In this document: piece after piece, positions 27,047 through 35,937 of the stretch | Layout: each line of letters opens with the position of its first letter | Position numbering within the stretch: position 1 is the first letter of the stretch | NCBI RefSeq assembly: GCF_900604945.1 | Contig: NZ_UWPB01000002.1 | Coordinates: 1-64,000 of the forward strand | Direction of reading: 5' to 3' | DNA length: 64,000 bases | Source of the DNA: Ruminococcus sp. Marseille-P6503 | GTDB lineage: Bacteria > Bacillota > Clostridia > Oscillospirales > Ruminococcaceae | Program-made: the position numbers and the translations under genes | The notes under the pieces: model-generated | Seen by the model: the letters and a program-made list of their open reading frames with translations, nothing else | What the model was told of the DNA's origin: nothing | Databases searched by the model: none

Positions 27047-28606
27047 TTACTCTGCCGAATAAACCGTTTTGCCTGATTTTACTGTCGCCGCTATACTTAT
27101 TTCGTCAAGTCCGCTTATATCCTGCTCCAGAGGATTTTTATCCGTAATCACGATATCCTCGTTTTTTCCTCTCTCCAGCGTTCCCTTGCGTTTTTCCTCT
27201 CCGTACTGATAGGCGGCGTTTGCCGTTACCGCTCTCAGCGCCTCGAAAACCGAAATTTTCTCCCGTTCAAGCCGAACACCGGACTTTGTAACTCTTTCGG
27301 CGGCACAGCGTATTGTTTCAAGCATATCAGGCTCTATAACAGGCGAATCCTGATGGAAGGTAAACGGTATACCCCTTTCAAGAGCCGATTTTGCGGGAGA
27401 CATTCCGCTCGCTCTTTCAAAGCCGAGGTTTTTTATATGCGTATCTCCCCAGTAATAGCTGTGAGCGGTGAAAAACGAAGGAATTATTCCCAGGAGCTTC
27501 GCTCTGTCAATCTGAGAAGGTCTTACAAACTGAGCGTGGATCATTACAAACCGCAGACCGCGGATAGCCGGAAAATTTGCTGCGGCTTTTTCCGCGCAGC
27601 TTAAAAACTGCTCTGCCGCCGCGTCGCCGTTGCAATGCGCAAGCAGCTGTATTCCGCGGCGGGCGGCATATTCCAAAGCCGAGATCACCTCTTCGCTGCT
27701 CATGACCGAATAACCGCGGTATTCGTCCTCTCCCTCATACGGCTCCAGCATATATGCGGTTTTTCCCTGAGGAGAGCCGTCCAGAAATATTTTCACTCCT
27801 CCCAGCCGGAAATGTCTGAAAGAACCGCCCAGACAAGCGTATATACTATCCGCGCTGCTGTAATCCGCGTATCCTACGGCGTCCAGCCTGAGCCGCTCCG
27901 ACTCTGCCAGCTCCTTATAGACTGGACACAGCTCGTTTACAAGCATTCCCTCCTGAACTGTTGTTATTCCGCTAGAGGCGTATTTGCCCTGCGCTCTGTC
28001 AAAGGCGCGCATATATTCTTCACGGCTTACCATGGGGGTTTTCCTGAGATATTCCAGAAAGGCGCTTTCCTCCATATATCCGTTAAGTCTGCCGTCGGTG
28101 TACCCGAATTTTCCTCCCTCCGGCGGAGCCGCCGAAGCATTCGCTCCCAGAAGCTTCAGGGCCACAGAATTAAACACGCCCATATGACCTGACGCGTGAG
28201 AAACCGCCAGCGGATTATTAGGGCATATTCTGTCAAGCAGACGTATGTCGGGATGAACGCCCTCCGCTAGCTGATTGTGGTCGTAGCCTGACGCTTTCAC
28301 CCATTCCCCCGGCTTAACGCCATTGTCCCGCATAAAGCTTCTGATCAGCTTTTCTATATCCTCAAAGGAATACGCTTTGTCAAGCCTGCATTGCAAAGTA
28401 CGATCCGCAACGGCTGCAAAATGACTGTGAGCGTCAATAAATGCCGGCATCGCCGTCATTCCTTTAAGGTCCTTCACCTCAAAATCTCCGCAGGGAGCCT
28501 CCCCCTTTCCGACGTGTTCAATAATTCCGTTTTCGGCGATAATATAGTCATAGACCTCCGGCGACCTCATAGTAATTATTTTTCCGTTGCAGTACAGTCT
28601 TTTCAT
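27047..28606 (-). CDS. YtcJ-like metal-dependent amidohydrolase
   Basis: This 519-aa member of the amidohydrolase-3 family has a small beta-sandwich built from both ends and a central barrel. The metal motif is DAHSHF. Other conserved points are HASGHMGVFNS, GGVKIFLDGSPQG, LLAHCNGDAAAEQ and FHQDSPVIEPDMLETIRCA, with C-terminal GTLERGKNEDIVI. Family members hydrolyse N-substituted amides or formamides, but the substrate cannot be read from the sequence. AAAGGA 7 nt upstream of ATG 28606 fits. It stands alone between terminators, downstream of glgP. Confidence 0.88.
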   Translation of the reverse strand: MKRLYCNGKIITMRSPEVYDYIIAENGIIEHVGKGEAPCGDFEVKDLKGMTAMPAFIDAHSHFAAVADRTLQCRLDKAYSFEDIEKLIRSFMRDNGVKPGEWVKASGYDHNQLAEGVHPDIRLLDRICPNNPLAVSHASGHMGVFNSVALKLLGANASAAPPEGGKFGYTDGRLNGYMEESAFLEYLRKTPMVSREEYMRAFDRAQGKYASSGITTVQEGMLVNELCPVYKELAESERLRLDAVGYADYSSADSIYACLGGSFRHFRLGGVKIFLDGSPQGKTAYMLEPYEGEDEYRGYSVMSSEEVISALEYAARRGIQLLAHCNGDAAAEQFLSCAEKAAANFPAIRGLRFVMIHAQFVRPSQIDRAKLLGIIPSFFTAHSYYWGDTHIKNLGFERASGMSPAKSALERGIPFTFHQDSPVIEPDMLETIRCAAERVTKSGVRLEREKISVFEALRAVTANAAYQYGEEKRKGTLERGKNEDIVITDKNPLEQDISGLDEISIAATVKSGKTVYSAE

Positions 28607-28681
28607 ATGGTCCTTTCCCCGATTCCTATAGCGATCCGCAAAGCCTTCAAAACGGATTTACATTCAGCCTGTAAATAAACC

Positions 28682-28712
28682 AAAACGGCAGACGCCTCAG
28701 CTCTGCCGTTTT
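28682..28712 (-). terminator. malQ-glgP operon terminator
   Basis: An 11-bp stem (AAAACGGCAGA, 28682-28692, with 28702-28712) lies 9 bp after the glgP stop and continues into a T-rich run on the minus strand. Confidence 0.85.
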
Positions 28713-28721
28713 ATTATACCC

Positions 28722-31088
28722 TTAAAGCTTCCAAATATTTTCCGCATAATCCTTTACGGTTCTGTCAGAAGAGAATTTTCCCGCGGAGCACATATTTAGC
28801 CAGCATTTTTTCGCGAACGCAAGCCCGTCCCTGTAATCGGCGTTGGCTTTAAGCTTGGCTTCAACATAGCTGTTAAGATCGCCTATGACATAATAATGAT
28901 CGGGAACGTGCCAGCTGGCGCCGTCAGTAAGCGCCTTATAAAGCTCCTTGAAGCTACCCTCCTGGCCGGAGGGTACGCCGCCGTCGTCCAGACTGCCGTC
29001 GATCAGCTTATCAAGCGCCCTGTTAATTTTTTCATCGCTGAAAACAAGCTTCCTCGGATCGTACTCCGGCATGATTTTTTTCAGCTCGTCAACCCTTGCG
29101 CCGAAGATATATTCGTTTTCCTCTCCCGCTTCCTCGGCGATCTCAACATTGGCTCCGTCAAGAGTACCGAGAGTTACCGCTCCGTTAAGCATAAGCTTCA
29201 TATTACCCGTTCCGGAGGCCTCGGTTCCGGCAGTGGATATCTGCTCTGATATGTCGGCGGCCGCAACCAGCTTTTCCGCATAGGAAACATTGTAGTTCTG
29301 TACAAATACCACCTTTATCAGACCTTTGGTTTCCGGATCAGAATTAACAAGCTTTCCGATTTCGCCGATCAGCTTGATCACAGCCTTTGCCCTGCGGTAT
29401 CCCGGCGCCGATTTCGCGCCGAAAATGTAAGTAGTCGGAGTAAAGTCCTTTATCGACCCGTCCTTTATTCCGTAATAGATATACAAAATGGAAAGAGCGT
29501 TCAAAAGCTGCCTTTTGTATTCGTGCAGCCGTTTTATCTGAATGTCGAAAACAGTGCCGGGGTCTATCTCAGCTCCGTCGTGCACCCTGATGAAATCCGC
29601 AAGCTGACGCTTTTTGGTTTCCTTTACCGCCATAAATTCACGGAGCACGTCCTCATCATCCGCGTATTTTTTCAGCTGCGCAAGCCGATCCAGGTCCTTT
29701 ATCCAGCCGTCGTTTCCCAGCAGACGGGTAATAAGAGCGGAAAGCTCCTCGTTGCAGAGCGCAAGCCACCGCCGCTGGGTTATTCCGTTGGTTTTATTCT
29801 GAAAACGTTCGGGATAAAGCCCGTACCAGTCCTTCAAGGTATCAGCCTTCAGTATATCTGTATGGATCTTCGCGACTCCGTTGGTATAGGACGACATATA
29901 TACCGCCATATCAGCCATTTTTACCGTAGAATCCGAAACCGGCGCAAGCCTGCGGATAAACTCCCTGTCCTTGCCCAGCGCGTACATTTCCTTAATAAAC
30001 CGTTCATTTATCATAAGAACATACGCATAGACCCTCGGCAGAAGCCGCTCCATAAGCGCCGCGCTCCACTTTTCAAGAGCCTCCTGCATAATAGTATGGT
30101 TTGTATAGTTAAAGGTTTTTCGGGTTATTTCAAACGCCCTTTCAAAATCCATTCCGTAAACGTCGCAAAGCAGTCTCATCAGCTCAGGAATCGCGATTAC
30201 CGGATGAGTGTCGTTAAGCTGTATCGTAACCTTGTCCGCAAAATTGTCAAGCGTTCCGCTGCGCTCAATATGCTTTTTAACGATATCTGCAAGAGAAGCC
30301 GCGGAAAAGAAATATTCCTGTTTCAGGCGCAGTATCTTTCCCTCCTCGCAGTTGTCGTTGGGGTAGAGCACCATAGAAATATTTTCCGCGCTTGTTTTCG
30401 CCGCCACCGCCTCGGCATAGCTTCCGCAGTCAAATTTGGCGAAATCAAACTCGTTTACCGCCTCAGCCTGCCACAGCCTTAAATTTCCCACATTCTCAGT
30501 ACCGTAGCCGATTATCGGCATATCGTAAGGAACAGCCCTTACCGTTTCGTCGGCATACACTACCTCTACCGCGTCGGAGTCGCGGCGCTTTGACCACGGG
30601 TCTCCGTATTTCTGCCAGTCGTCGGCATATTCGCGCTGAAAGCCGTTTTCTATCGCCTGTCTGAAAATCCCGTATTTATAACGTATTCCGTAACCGTCCA
30701 GCGGAATATCGTGAGCGGCGGCAGAATCAAGAAAGCAAGCCGCAAGCCTGCCCAGTCCTCCGTTGCCCAGCGCCGCGTCCTCTATTTCCTCAAGCTCGGA
30801 AAGAGAGCGTCCATGCTCCTTCAGAAGTCCGTCAACCTCGTCCTTTATCCCCAAGCAAAGCAGATTGTTATACACCGCTCTGCCCATAAGAAATTCCATG
30901 GAAAGATAGCAGGCGCGTCTGCCGGAAAGGTGTTTTTCAACGCTTTTATTCCATCTGCCGGAAATGTCGCGCATTACCGCTCCTGCAATGCTGTCGTGCA
31001 GCTGAACCGGCGTTGCGTTTTCGATTCCCCTGCCGAATTTGCTGTTCAGACCGCTTTCAATTTCTCTGATAAAATTACTCCTGTCCAT
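28722..31088 (-). CDS. glgP: Glycogen/maltodextrin phosphorylase
   Basis: This PLP-dependent GT35 enzyme releases glucose-1-phosphate from alpha-1,4-glucans. The 788-aa length fits. The PLP-lysine signature is EASGTGNMKLMLNGAVTLGT. NGGLGRLAACFLDS, GYGIRYKYGIFRQ and NDTHPVIAIPELMR are also typical. The N-terminal regulatory segment of animal enzymes is absent, as usual in bacteria. AAAGGA 7 nt before the ATG supports the start. It is the second gene of a two-gene operon, 29 bp after malQ. Confidence 0.96.
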   Translation of the reverse strand: MDRSNFIREIESGLNSKFGRGIENATPVQLHDSIAGAVMRDISGRWNKSVEKHLSGRRACYLSMEFLMGRAVYNNLLCLGIKDEVDGLLKEHGRSLSELEEIEDAALGNGGLGRLAACFLDSAAAHDIPLDGYGIRYKYGIFRQAIENGFQREYADDWQKYGDPWSKRRDSDAVEVVYADETVRAVPYDMPIIGYGTENVGNLRLWQAEAVNEFDFAKFDCGSYAEAVAAKTSAENISMVLYPNDNCEEGKILRLKQEYFFSAASLADIVKKHIERSGTLDNFADKVTIQLNDTHPVIAIPELMRLLCDVYGMDFERAFEITRKTFNYTNHTIMQEALEKWSAALMERLLPRVYAYVLMINERFIKEMYALGKDREFIRRLAPVSDSTVKMADMAVYMSSYTNGVAKIHTDILKADTLKDWYGLYPERFQNKTNGITQRRWLALCNEELSALITRLLGNDGWIKDLDRLAQLKKYADDEDVLREFMAVKETKKRQLADFIRVHDGAEIDPGTVFDIQIKRLHEYKRQLLNALSILYIYYGIKDGSIKDFTPTTYIFGAKSAPGYRRAKAVIKLIGEIGKLVNSDPETKGLIKVVFVQNYNVSYAEKLVAAADISEQISTAGTEASGTGNMKLMLNGAVTLGTLDGANVEIAEEAGEENEYIFGARVDELKKIMPEYDPRKLVFSDEKINRALDKLIDGSLDDGGVPSGQEGSFKELYKALTDGASWHVPDHYYVIGDLNSYVEAKLKANADYRDGLAFAKKCWLNMCSAGKFSSDRTVKDYAENIWKL

Positions 31089-31117
31089 ATACCGATCCTT
31101 TCATTACCTTACTGTAA

Positions 31118-32605
31118 TCACTGCTCTCCCAGCCTGTCATAAAGCTTTGTAATGCCGTATATCCTTTCGGCAAGCCCGTCGGTAAACATATCCTCCGACG
31201 CTCTCCACTGCCAGTTTCCTCCCAAGGTCGAGGGAGTGTTCATTCTTGCCGAGGAATCAAGCTCCAAAAAATCCTGCATCTGAGCGATCGCCGTATCTGA
31301 CACGCTCGCCCACGCCGCCCTTATCATTCCCCAGGGAATATCCTTATTGCGCCTTACGTTAAGATAATCCCGACAGAATTTAAGCTCCTTACGTCCGGCG
31401 CTCCTTACCCAGCCCGCGGCGGTTTCGTTGTCGTGAGTTCCCGTATAGCATATATTGTTTGAATTTTTATAGTTGTGCGGCAGATAGTTGCTTTTTCCGT
31501 CAGGAGCAAACGCAAACTGCAGCACCTTCATTCCCGGAAAGCCGCTGCTTTTAAGCAGTCTTGCCACCTTAGGCGTGATAAAGCCGAGATCCTCGGCAAT
31601 TATGCGGCAGTTCCCAAGCTGTTTTTTCACTTCCCTAAACAGCTTCATATCCGGTCCCTTGCGCCATTCGCCTACAACGGCGTCCTCTCTGTCGTAGGGA
31701 ATGGCATAATAGCTTTCAAAGCCTCTGAAATGGTCTATTCTGACAACGTCATAGGTCTGAACAGCCGCTCTTATACGGTCTATCCACCAGCGGAAATTCT
31801 CCGTTTCCATTACGTCCCAGCGATACAGCGGATTTCCCCACAGCTGCCCCTTGACGGAAAATACGTCGGGAGGACAGCCTGCCACGTCTACGGGCGTTTT
31901 GTTTTCGTCAAGCAGAAAATACCGCGGCTTTGTCCAGACCTCCACGCTGTCGTAAGCAACATAGATAGGAATATCACCTATTATCTCAATGCCCAGCGAA
32001 TTCGCGTACTGCTTGAGCCTGCCCCACTGCTTTGAATACTCATACTGGACAAAGCACCAGAAGCTGATCTCATCAGAATATTTTTCACGCGCGTCCGCTA
32101 TAGCTTTGTACTCAAACATTTTCAGCGGCTCTTCCCATTCGTACCATGCCCTGCCGCCGTGCGCGGATTTGAGCGCCATAAAAAGACCGTAATCCTTTAC
32201 CCAGCCGGCGTTTTTCTCCATAAAGCTCAGATAATCCTTATCCGTGTTTCCGTCAAACGCCGCATATGCTTTTTTCAGAACGCCGAATACCTTTTTATAC
32301 ATCAGACCGTAGTCCACCCGACAGGGATCCTCGCCCCACTTGATTTTTTTATAATCGGACGGCTTTAAAAGCCCTTCGCTTTCCAGCGACTCAAAATCGA
32401 TAAAGTACGGATTGCCCGCAAATACCGAAAAGCTCTGATAAGGCGAATCTCCATAACTGGTAGGTGAAATGGGAAGTATCTGCCAGTATCTCTGACCGGA
32501 GCTTTTGAGAAAATCCGCAAAGCTTCGGGCCTCCTTTCCAAGCTTTCCTATTCCATAGCAGTTAGGCAGAGAAGATATATGCATAAGAATTCCGCTTGCT
32601 CGCAT
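31118..32605 (-). CDS. malQ: 4-alpha-glucanotransferase (amylomaltase, GH77)
   Basis: MalQ transfers alpha-1,4-glucan segments between maltodextrins and works with GlgP in glycogen or maltodextrin use. The N-terminus RASGILMHISSLPN and the regions VRIDHFRGFESYYAIP (nucleophile Asp), IIAEDLGFITP (acid/base Glu) and YTGTHDNETAAGW define GH77. The open frame begins with TTG at 32614, but ATG 32605 has AAAGGA at 10 nt and starts nearer the conserved core; it gives 495 aa. A consensus-like promoter lies about 85 bp upstream. Confidence 0.95.
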   Translation of the reverse strand: MRASGILMHISSLPNCYGIGKLGKEARSFADFLKSSGQRYWQILPISPTSYGDSPYQSFSVFAGNPYFIDFESLESEGLLKPSDYKKIKWGEDPCRVDYGLMYKKVFGVLKKAYAAFDGNTDKDYLSFMEKNAGWVKDYGLFMALKSAHGGRAWYEWEEPLKMFEYKAIADAREKYSDEISFWCFVQYEYSKQWGRLKQYANSLGIEIIGDIPIYVAYDSVEVWTKPRYFLLDENKTPVDVAGCPPDVFSVKGQLWGNPLYRWDVMETENFRWWIDRIRAAVQTYDVVRIDHFRGFESYYAIPYDREDAVVGEWRKGPDMKLFREVKKQLGNCRIIAEDLGFITPKVARLLKSSGFPGMKVLQFAFAPDGKSNYLPHNYKNSNNICYTGTHDNETAAGWVRSAGRKELKFCRDYLNVRRNKDIPWGMIRAAWASVSDTAIAQMQDFLELDSSARMNTPSTLGGNWQWRASEDMFTDGLAERIYGITKLYDRLGEQ

Positions 32606-32687
32606 TAAAATCAAGTCCTTTCGCTTTTTAAGCAGTGTAAGACGTATATTTAATCAGCTTCCTGATAGTTACACTGTCCGCAGTTAT

Positions 32688-32716
32688 ATTATATATTATT
32701 TTTGCTTCAATAGCAA
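32688..32716 (-). promoter_or_regulatory. Promoter of malQ-glgP
   Basis: On the minus strand, TTGCTA (32716-32711) and TATAAT (32693-32688) are spaced by 17 bp. Transcription would begin near 32681, just upstream of the CAGTGTAA/TTACACTG inverted repeat. Confidence 0.75.
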
Positions 32717-32811
32717 CTTTATGAACCCCTCCGCGCAGGAAATGTGCACGAATTTTCACTACAAATCATAACTATATGGTTACAAAACGGTAACGGGAGT
32801 TTATTTGGACA

Positions 32812-32906
32812 GTTGAAAACTACACTTCCTAACGGGCAAAAGTGTTGAAAACTCTGTTGAAACTGTTAAAAACTCAGTGAAACCCTCTTATATAAAGTTG
32901 AAAACT
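32812..32906. repeat. GTTGAAAACT repeat array
   Basis: Exact GTTGAAAACT occurs at 32812-32821, 32844-32853 and 32897-32906. Near-copies are GTTGAAACT at 32856 and GTTAAAAACT at 32866; an inverted half (TTTCAACAC) follows at about 32914. Start-to-start spacings are 32, 12, 10 and 31 bp, close to whole helical turns. It lies about 100-190 bp upstream of the malQ promoter and could be a multimeric operator. Confidence 0.7.
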
Positions 32907-33104
32907 TTTAAATCTTTCAACACCAGTACGTTTTTTTACTCTTTTCTGTTACCCCTTTGTAACAAATAAATCCTCAGAGCTGTACAAAAAATCTGACACA
33001 ATTTTCATTATATCTGAATTAAAATTAACTCTGAGTATCTGTTTTGTAATAATTAAAAAGAAAAATACAGAATCAAGCGCATCGTCGCACTGATACAGCG
33101 TTGT

Positions 33105-33401
33105 CTAATCGGTATATTTGTCTATAAAATTTTCAACTGAGCTTTTAAGCTCGTCTATATCCTCTCGGCTTACGGCTATCTGCGTTCCTTCAATATCTTC
33201 CGCACAATATTCCCTTCCTACCAGATAATCCAGACTAACGTTAAAATAATCCGCCATTTTTATCAACGTACCGATATCGGGCTCAACATCATGATTTTCA
33301 TATTTATTTATACTCTGCTGTGAAACCATAACCGCTTTTGCAAGTTCACGCTGTGAAACGCCTTTTTTATTTCTCAGCTTTTTAAGATTCTTTACCATCA
33401 T
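33105..33401 (-). CDS. XRE-family transcriptional regulator (98 aa)
   Basis: This small Cro/CI-type protein has a helix-turn-helix at about residues 8-62 (LRNKKGVSQRELAKAV, then VSQQSINKYENHDVEPD and LIKMADYFNVSLDYLVGR) and a short acidic C-terminal helix likely used for dimerisation. The frame has two consecutive ATG codons and only a weak GAGAG ribosome site. It is divergent from the ABC exporter operon. A perfect 8-bp inverted repeat (33506-33528) overlaps its own predicted -10 box, so autoregulation and control of the exporter promoters are likely. Confidence 0.9.
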   Translation of the reverse strand: MMVKNLKKLRNKKGVSQRELAKAVMVSQQSINKYENHDVEPDIGTLIKMADYFNVSLDYLVGREYCAEDIEGTQIAVSREDIDELKSSVENFIDKYTD

Positions 33402-33505
33402 TCTGAATAACGCTCTCTTAATCAGAGCATATCCTCCTTCCGATGCTTCAGACAGATTTATGTATTGATGCTGTTAACACAGGCGCTCAACACCTCTTAA
33501 TTAAT

Positions 33506-33528
33506 TATAACAAATCTACGTTGTTATA
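33506..33528. promoter_or_regulatory. Candidate operator of the XRE regulator
   Basis: A perfect inverted repeat TATAACAA (33506-33513) and TTGTTATA (33521-33528) has a 7-bp centre. It overlaps the -10 of the regulator's own promoter and lies about 20 bp upstream of the first exporter promoter. Confidence 0.6.
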
Positions 33529-33548
33529 CAAACACTTGAATTTTGTTA

Positions 33549-33577
33549 TTGACAACTAAAGTTAGTGATGATATAAT
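33549..33577 (+). promoter_or_regulatory. Consensus sigma-A promoter P1 of the exporter operon
   Basis: TTGACA (33549-33554), 17 bp, TATAAT (33572-33577): a perfect consensus. Confidence 0.85.
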
Positions 33578-33692
33578 ATAATCGTTCAGATTTGTCAAAC
33601 AGGGCTGATATGATTTATTCTGCTGTCCTGTTACAGTAAATATCCTGAAAGCAGATTCAGAAAATTTTATTACTCATTTTAGGTAAAAACTA

Positions 33693-33721
33693 TTGACAAA
33701 CTTGTAATTAAAATATATAAT
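33693..33721 (+). promoter_or_regulatory. Consensus sigma-A promoter P2 of the exporter operon
   Basis: TTGACA (33693-33698), 17 bp, TATAAT (33716-33721): a second perfect consensus on the same strand, 144 bp after P1. Confidence 0.85.
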
Positions 33722-33774
33722 ATAAGTAAATAATGTTTACTATCAAAAATATAATGAAATAACCGTTTTTATGC

Positions 33775-33803
33775 TTGTAAAAAAGGACGATTTATTATAT
33801 AAT
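33775..33803 (+). promoter_or_regulatory. Promoter P3 of the exporter operon
   Basis: TTGTAA (33775-33780), 17 bp, TATAAT (33798-33803). Transcription from it would begin about 40 bp before the start codon. Confidence 0.7.
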
Positions 33804-33853
33804 TAAGTAGTAACATCAATGAAATATTGTTTAAAAGAAAGGAACGAAGTTTT

Positions 33854-34606
33854 ATGGAAACGCAGACTCAGAATGTGCTGGAAGTCCGCGGGCTGTCAAA
33901 GCAGTACAAAAAAGGCGTTTACGCTTCGCAGGACGTCAGCTTTGAAGTACGGAAGGGCGAAATATTTGCGCTTATCGGCCCCAACGGAGCCGGAAAGACC
34001 ACAACTATCAGAATGATCGCTACTCTGCTCAAGGCGACAGAGGGGGACGCTGTTGTAGCAGGACACAGTATCCTTAACGAACCTGAAAAGGTCAGGAAAA
34101 ACATTACATACCTCCCCGACGAAGCGGGAGCCTACAAAACCATGACTGGGAAAGGCTATCTTGAATTCATGGCAGGTATTTACGCAGACAACAAAGCTCA
34201 GGCGGCAGAGTTTGTAAAAACAGGCTGCGAGATCTGCGAACTTGGCGACAGGCTTAACGATAAAATAGGAAGCTATTCAAGAGGTATGATAAGAAAGCTG
34301 CTGCTTGCAAGGGCGATAATGTCCAAGCCTGCGCTGGCAATATTCGACGAGCCCACCTCGGGACTTGATATTATAAACGCTCTCGAGATCAGACGCATGA
34401 TCAAAAATCTTTCCGCACAAGGCATGAGCTTTTTGCTTTCCTCCCACAATATGCTCGAAATTGAATACGTTTCGGATCGTGTAGGAATAATTGCAAAGGG
34501 TCATCTGCTGGAAGTAGGAACTCCCGCAGAACTTAAAGAAAAATACGGCACGAAAAATCTTGAGGAAGTATTTGAAAAGGTGGTGATGAGCAATGAAGTT
34601 TGTTAA
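33854..34606 (+). CDS. ABC exporter ATPase (NatA-like)
   Basis: The 250-aa ATPase subunit of an ABC-2 exporter has Walker A GPNGAGKTT, Q-loop region YLPDEAGAYKTM, signature YSRGMIRK (a degenerate LSGGQ usual in NatA-type proteins), Walker B LAIFDEPTSGLD and switch His in LSSHN. The open frame starts with TTG at 33827, but ATG 33854 follows AAAGGAACGAAG and begins at the conserved core, so it is preferred. The stop overlaps the permease start by 14 bp, showing translational coupling. In B. subtilis NatAB exports sodium; the substrate here is not identifiable. Confidence 0.92.
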   Translation: METQTQNVLEVRGLSKQYKKGVYASQDVSFEVRKGEIFALIGPNGAGKTTTIRMIATLLKATEGDAVVAGHSILNEPEKVRKNITYLPDEAGAYKTMTGKGYLEFMAGIYADNKAQAAEFVKTGCEICELGDRLNDKIGSYSRGMIRKLLLARAIMSKPALAIFDEPTSGLDIINALEIRRMIKNLSAQGMSFLLSSHNMLEIEYVSDRVGIIAKGHLLEVGTPAELKEKYGTKNLEEVFEKVVMSNEVC

Positions 34607-35918
34607 TCTGCTCCGAAAAGAGCTAAAAGAAATGCTCACTCCGCAAACCATACTTACGCTTGTGATAATGGTCATAATTCTTTCGGTTGCCGGCGACGCA
34701 ATGACGGGAGCAATGGAAACGACTCAGGAGGAAAGCTCCAGAATAACCATCTGCGATCAGGACAACACCGATTTTACCAAATCGGTAATTGCCCTTATGA
34801 AAAACCCTGCCGACGGAATAGAAAACGATGTTACACTGGTTGAGCTTGAAAGCGACGATTACGCAAAGGAACTGAAAAGACTTGACAAGAAAAATCTGGT
34901 GATAATCCCCAAGGGCTTTACGGAACAGGTAGACAATGGGGAGCAGGCTGAAACAATATACATAAGCCAGATGACCTCCCTTTCAACGATGTCCAACGTT
35001 TCCACAGGCTCCGACACTGCGCTTGCTTTAATAGAATCCGCAGTAAAATCCGCGCTCTACAACGATAAGGTTTCTAAAGGAAAGCTTGACGAGGACGAGG
35101 TGCTTCAGCTTGAAACGCCCGTTACAATTTCCGAAACCACCGTTGTCGGAAGCAAGTCGGCTGAAATTTCATCAATGATACTTTACTCCATGTGCCAGAT
35201 GCAGGGAATGTTTGTGCCGATAATCGTTTATCTGCTTATAATGTATTCCTCGCAGATGATACTTAACGCCGTTTCCACTGAAAAGCTGGATAAGACCCTT
35301 GAAACCCTGCTTTCGGCTCCGGTTTCCAGAATGGCCGTGCTCAGTTCCAAAATGCTATCGGCAGCTATTGTCGCCGCGCTTTATGCGGTTGTATTCATGT
35401 TCGGCATGAACAATATGATGTCGGGATTTACGCTAGGAGATACTTCGGAATACAATAATATTGTGGATTATCTCGGTCTTTCGCTTTCGGCGGGAGAATA
35501 CGTCCTTGTAGGTATACAGATGTTTACTACGATACTGATTTCACTTTCTATCTCCCTGATACTCGGAGCTCTTGCAAAGGACGCAAAATCAGGTCAGACA
35601 CTGATAATGCCTATTATGATAGCGGCGATCATTCCTTATCTTCTTTCGCTTATGCTTGACATCAAAACCCTCTCCCCGATACTCAGGTACATAGTATACG
35701 CCATTCCGTTTACCCATACGTTTATGGCTTCGGAAAATATAATGTTCGATAATATGTCCGTTTACTGGGGCGGACTGATATATCAGCTCATCGTACTGGC
35801 AGTTTGCATGACCTTCGCTATCAGAGTATTTACAAGCGATAAGATATTTACCATGTCGCTGAGCCTGGGACAGAAAAAGAACAGAAAACAAAGAAAATCA
35901 TTATTTACTAAAAACTAA
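34593..35918 (+). CDS. ABC-2 type permease (NatB-like)
   Basis: The 441-aa membrane partner of the preceding ATPase has one N-terminal membrane helix (about residues 18-34), then a large extracytoplasmic domain of about 150 residues, followed by five hydrophobic helices in the C-terminal half. MYSSQMILNAVSTEKLDKTLETLLSAPVSR, here around residues 215-245, is the coupling-region pattern of ABC-2 permeases. The basic tail (QKKNRKQRKS) is cytoplasmic. The operon continues with a TraB/GumN-like lipoprotein 19 bp downstream. Confidence 0.9.
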   Translation: MKFVNLLRKELKEMLTPQTILTLVIMVIILSVAGDAMTGAMETTQEESSRITICDQDNTDFTKSVIALMKNPADGIENDVTLVELESDDYAKELKRLDKKNLVIIPKGFTEQVDNGEQAETIYISQMTSLSTMSNVSTGSDTALALIESAVKSALYNDKVSKGKLDEDEVLQLETPVTISETTVVGSKSAEISSMILYSMCQMQGMFVPIIVYLLIMYSSQMILNAVSTEKLDKTLETLLSAPVSRMAVLSSKMLSAAIVAALYAVVFMFGMNNMMSGFTLGDTSEYNNIVDYLGLSLSAGEYVLVGIQMFTTILISLSISLILGALAKDAKSGQTLIMPIMIAAIIPYLLSLMLDIKTLSPILRYIVYAIPFTHTFMASENIMFDNMSVYWGGLIYQLIVLAVCMTFAIRVFTSDKIFTMSLSLGQKKNRKQRKSLFTKN

Positions 35919-35937
35919 TATAAGGGAGATCAGCTCA

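Larger units (their letters stand above)
32606..33104. other. 499-bp regulatory region upstream of malQ
   Basis: No gene is apparent. From left to right it holds a malQ leader with a hairpin (ATCAG-CTTC-CTGAT, 32653-32666) framed by the perfect inverted repeat CAGTGTAA/TTACACTG (32633-32640 and 32669-32676), the malQ promoter, and a cluster of GTTGAAAACT repeats (32812-32906). About 150 bp of AT-rich sequence before the XRE gene contains nothing I recognise. Confidence 0.6.
33402..33853. other. Divergent regulatory region with stacked promoters
   Basis: This 452-bp, very AT-rich stretch has no gene. It holds one weaker minus-strand promoter (TTTGTA-17-TATAAT, 33532-33504), the inverted repeat TATAACAA/TTGTTATA, and three plus-strand promoters listed separately. 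An extra TTGTTATT half-site is at 33543-33550, next to the first plus-strand -35. Confidence 0.7.

Noticed and set aside
32812-32906. CRISPR array from the repeated GTTGAAAACT
   Set aside because: Repeats are only 10 bp, the spacers are irregular, and no cas gene is in the window.
32812-32906. Replication origin from the repeats
   Set aside because: The motif does not match the DnaA box and no dnaA/dnaN lies nearby, although dnaB is in the window 25 kb away.
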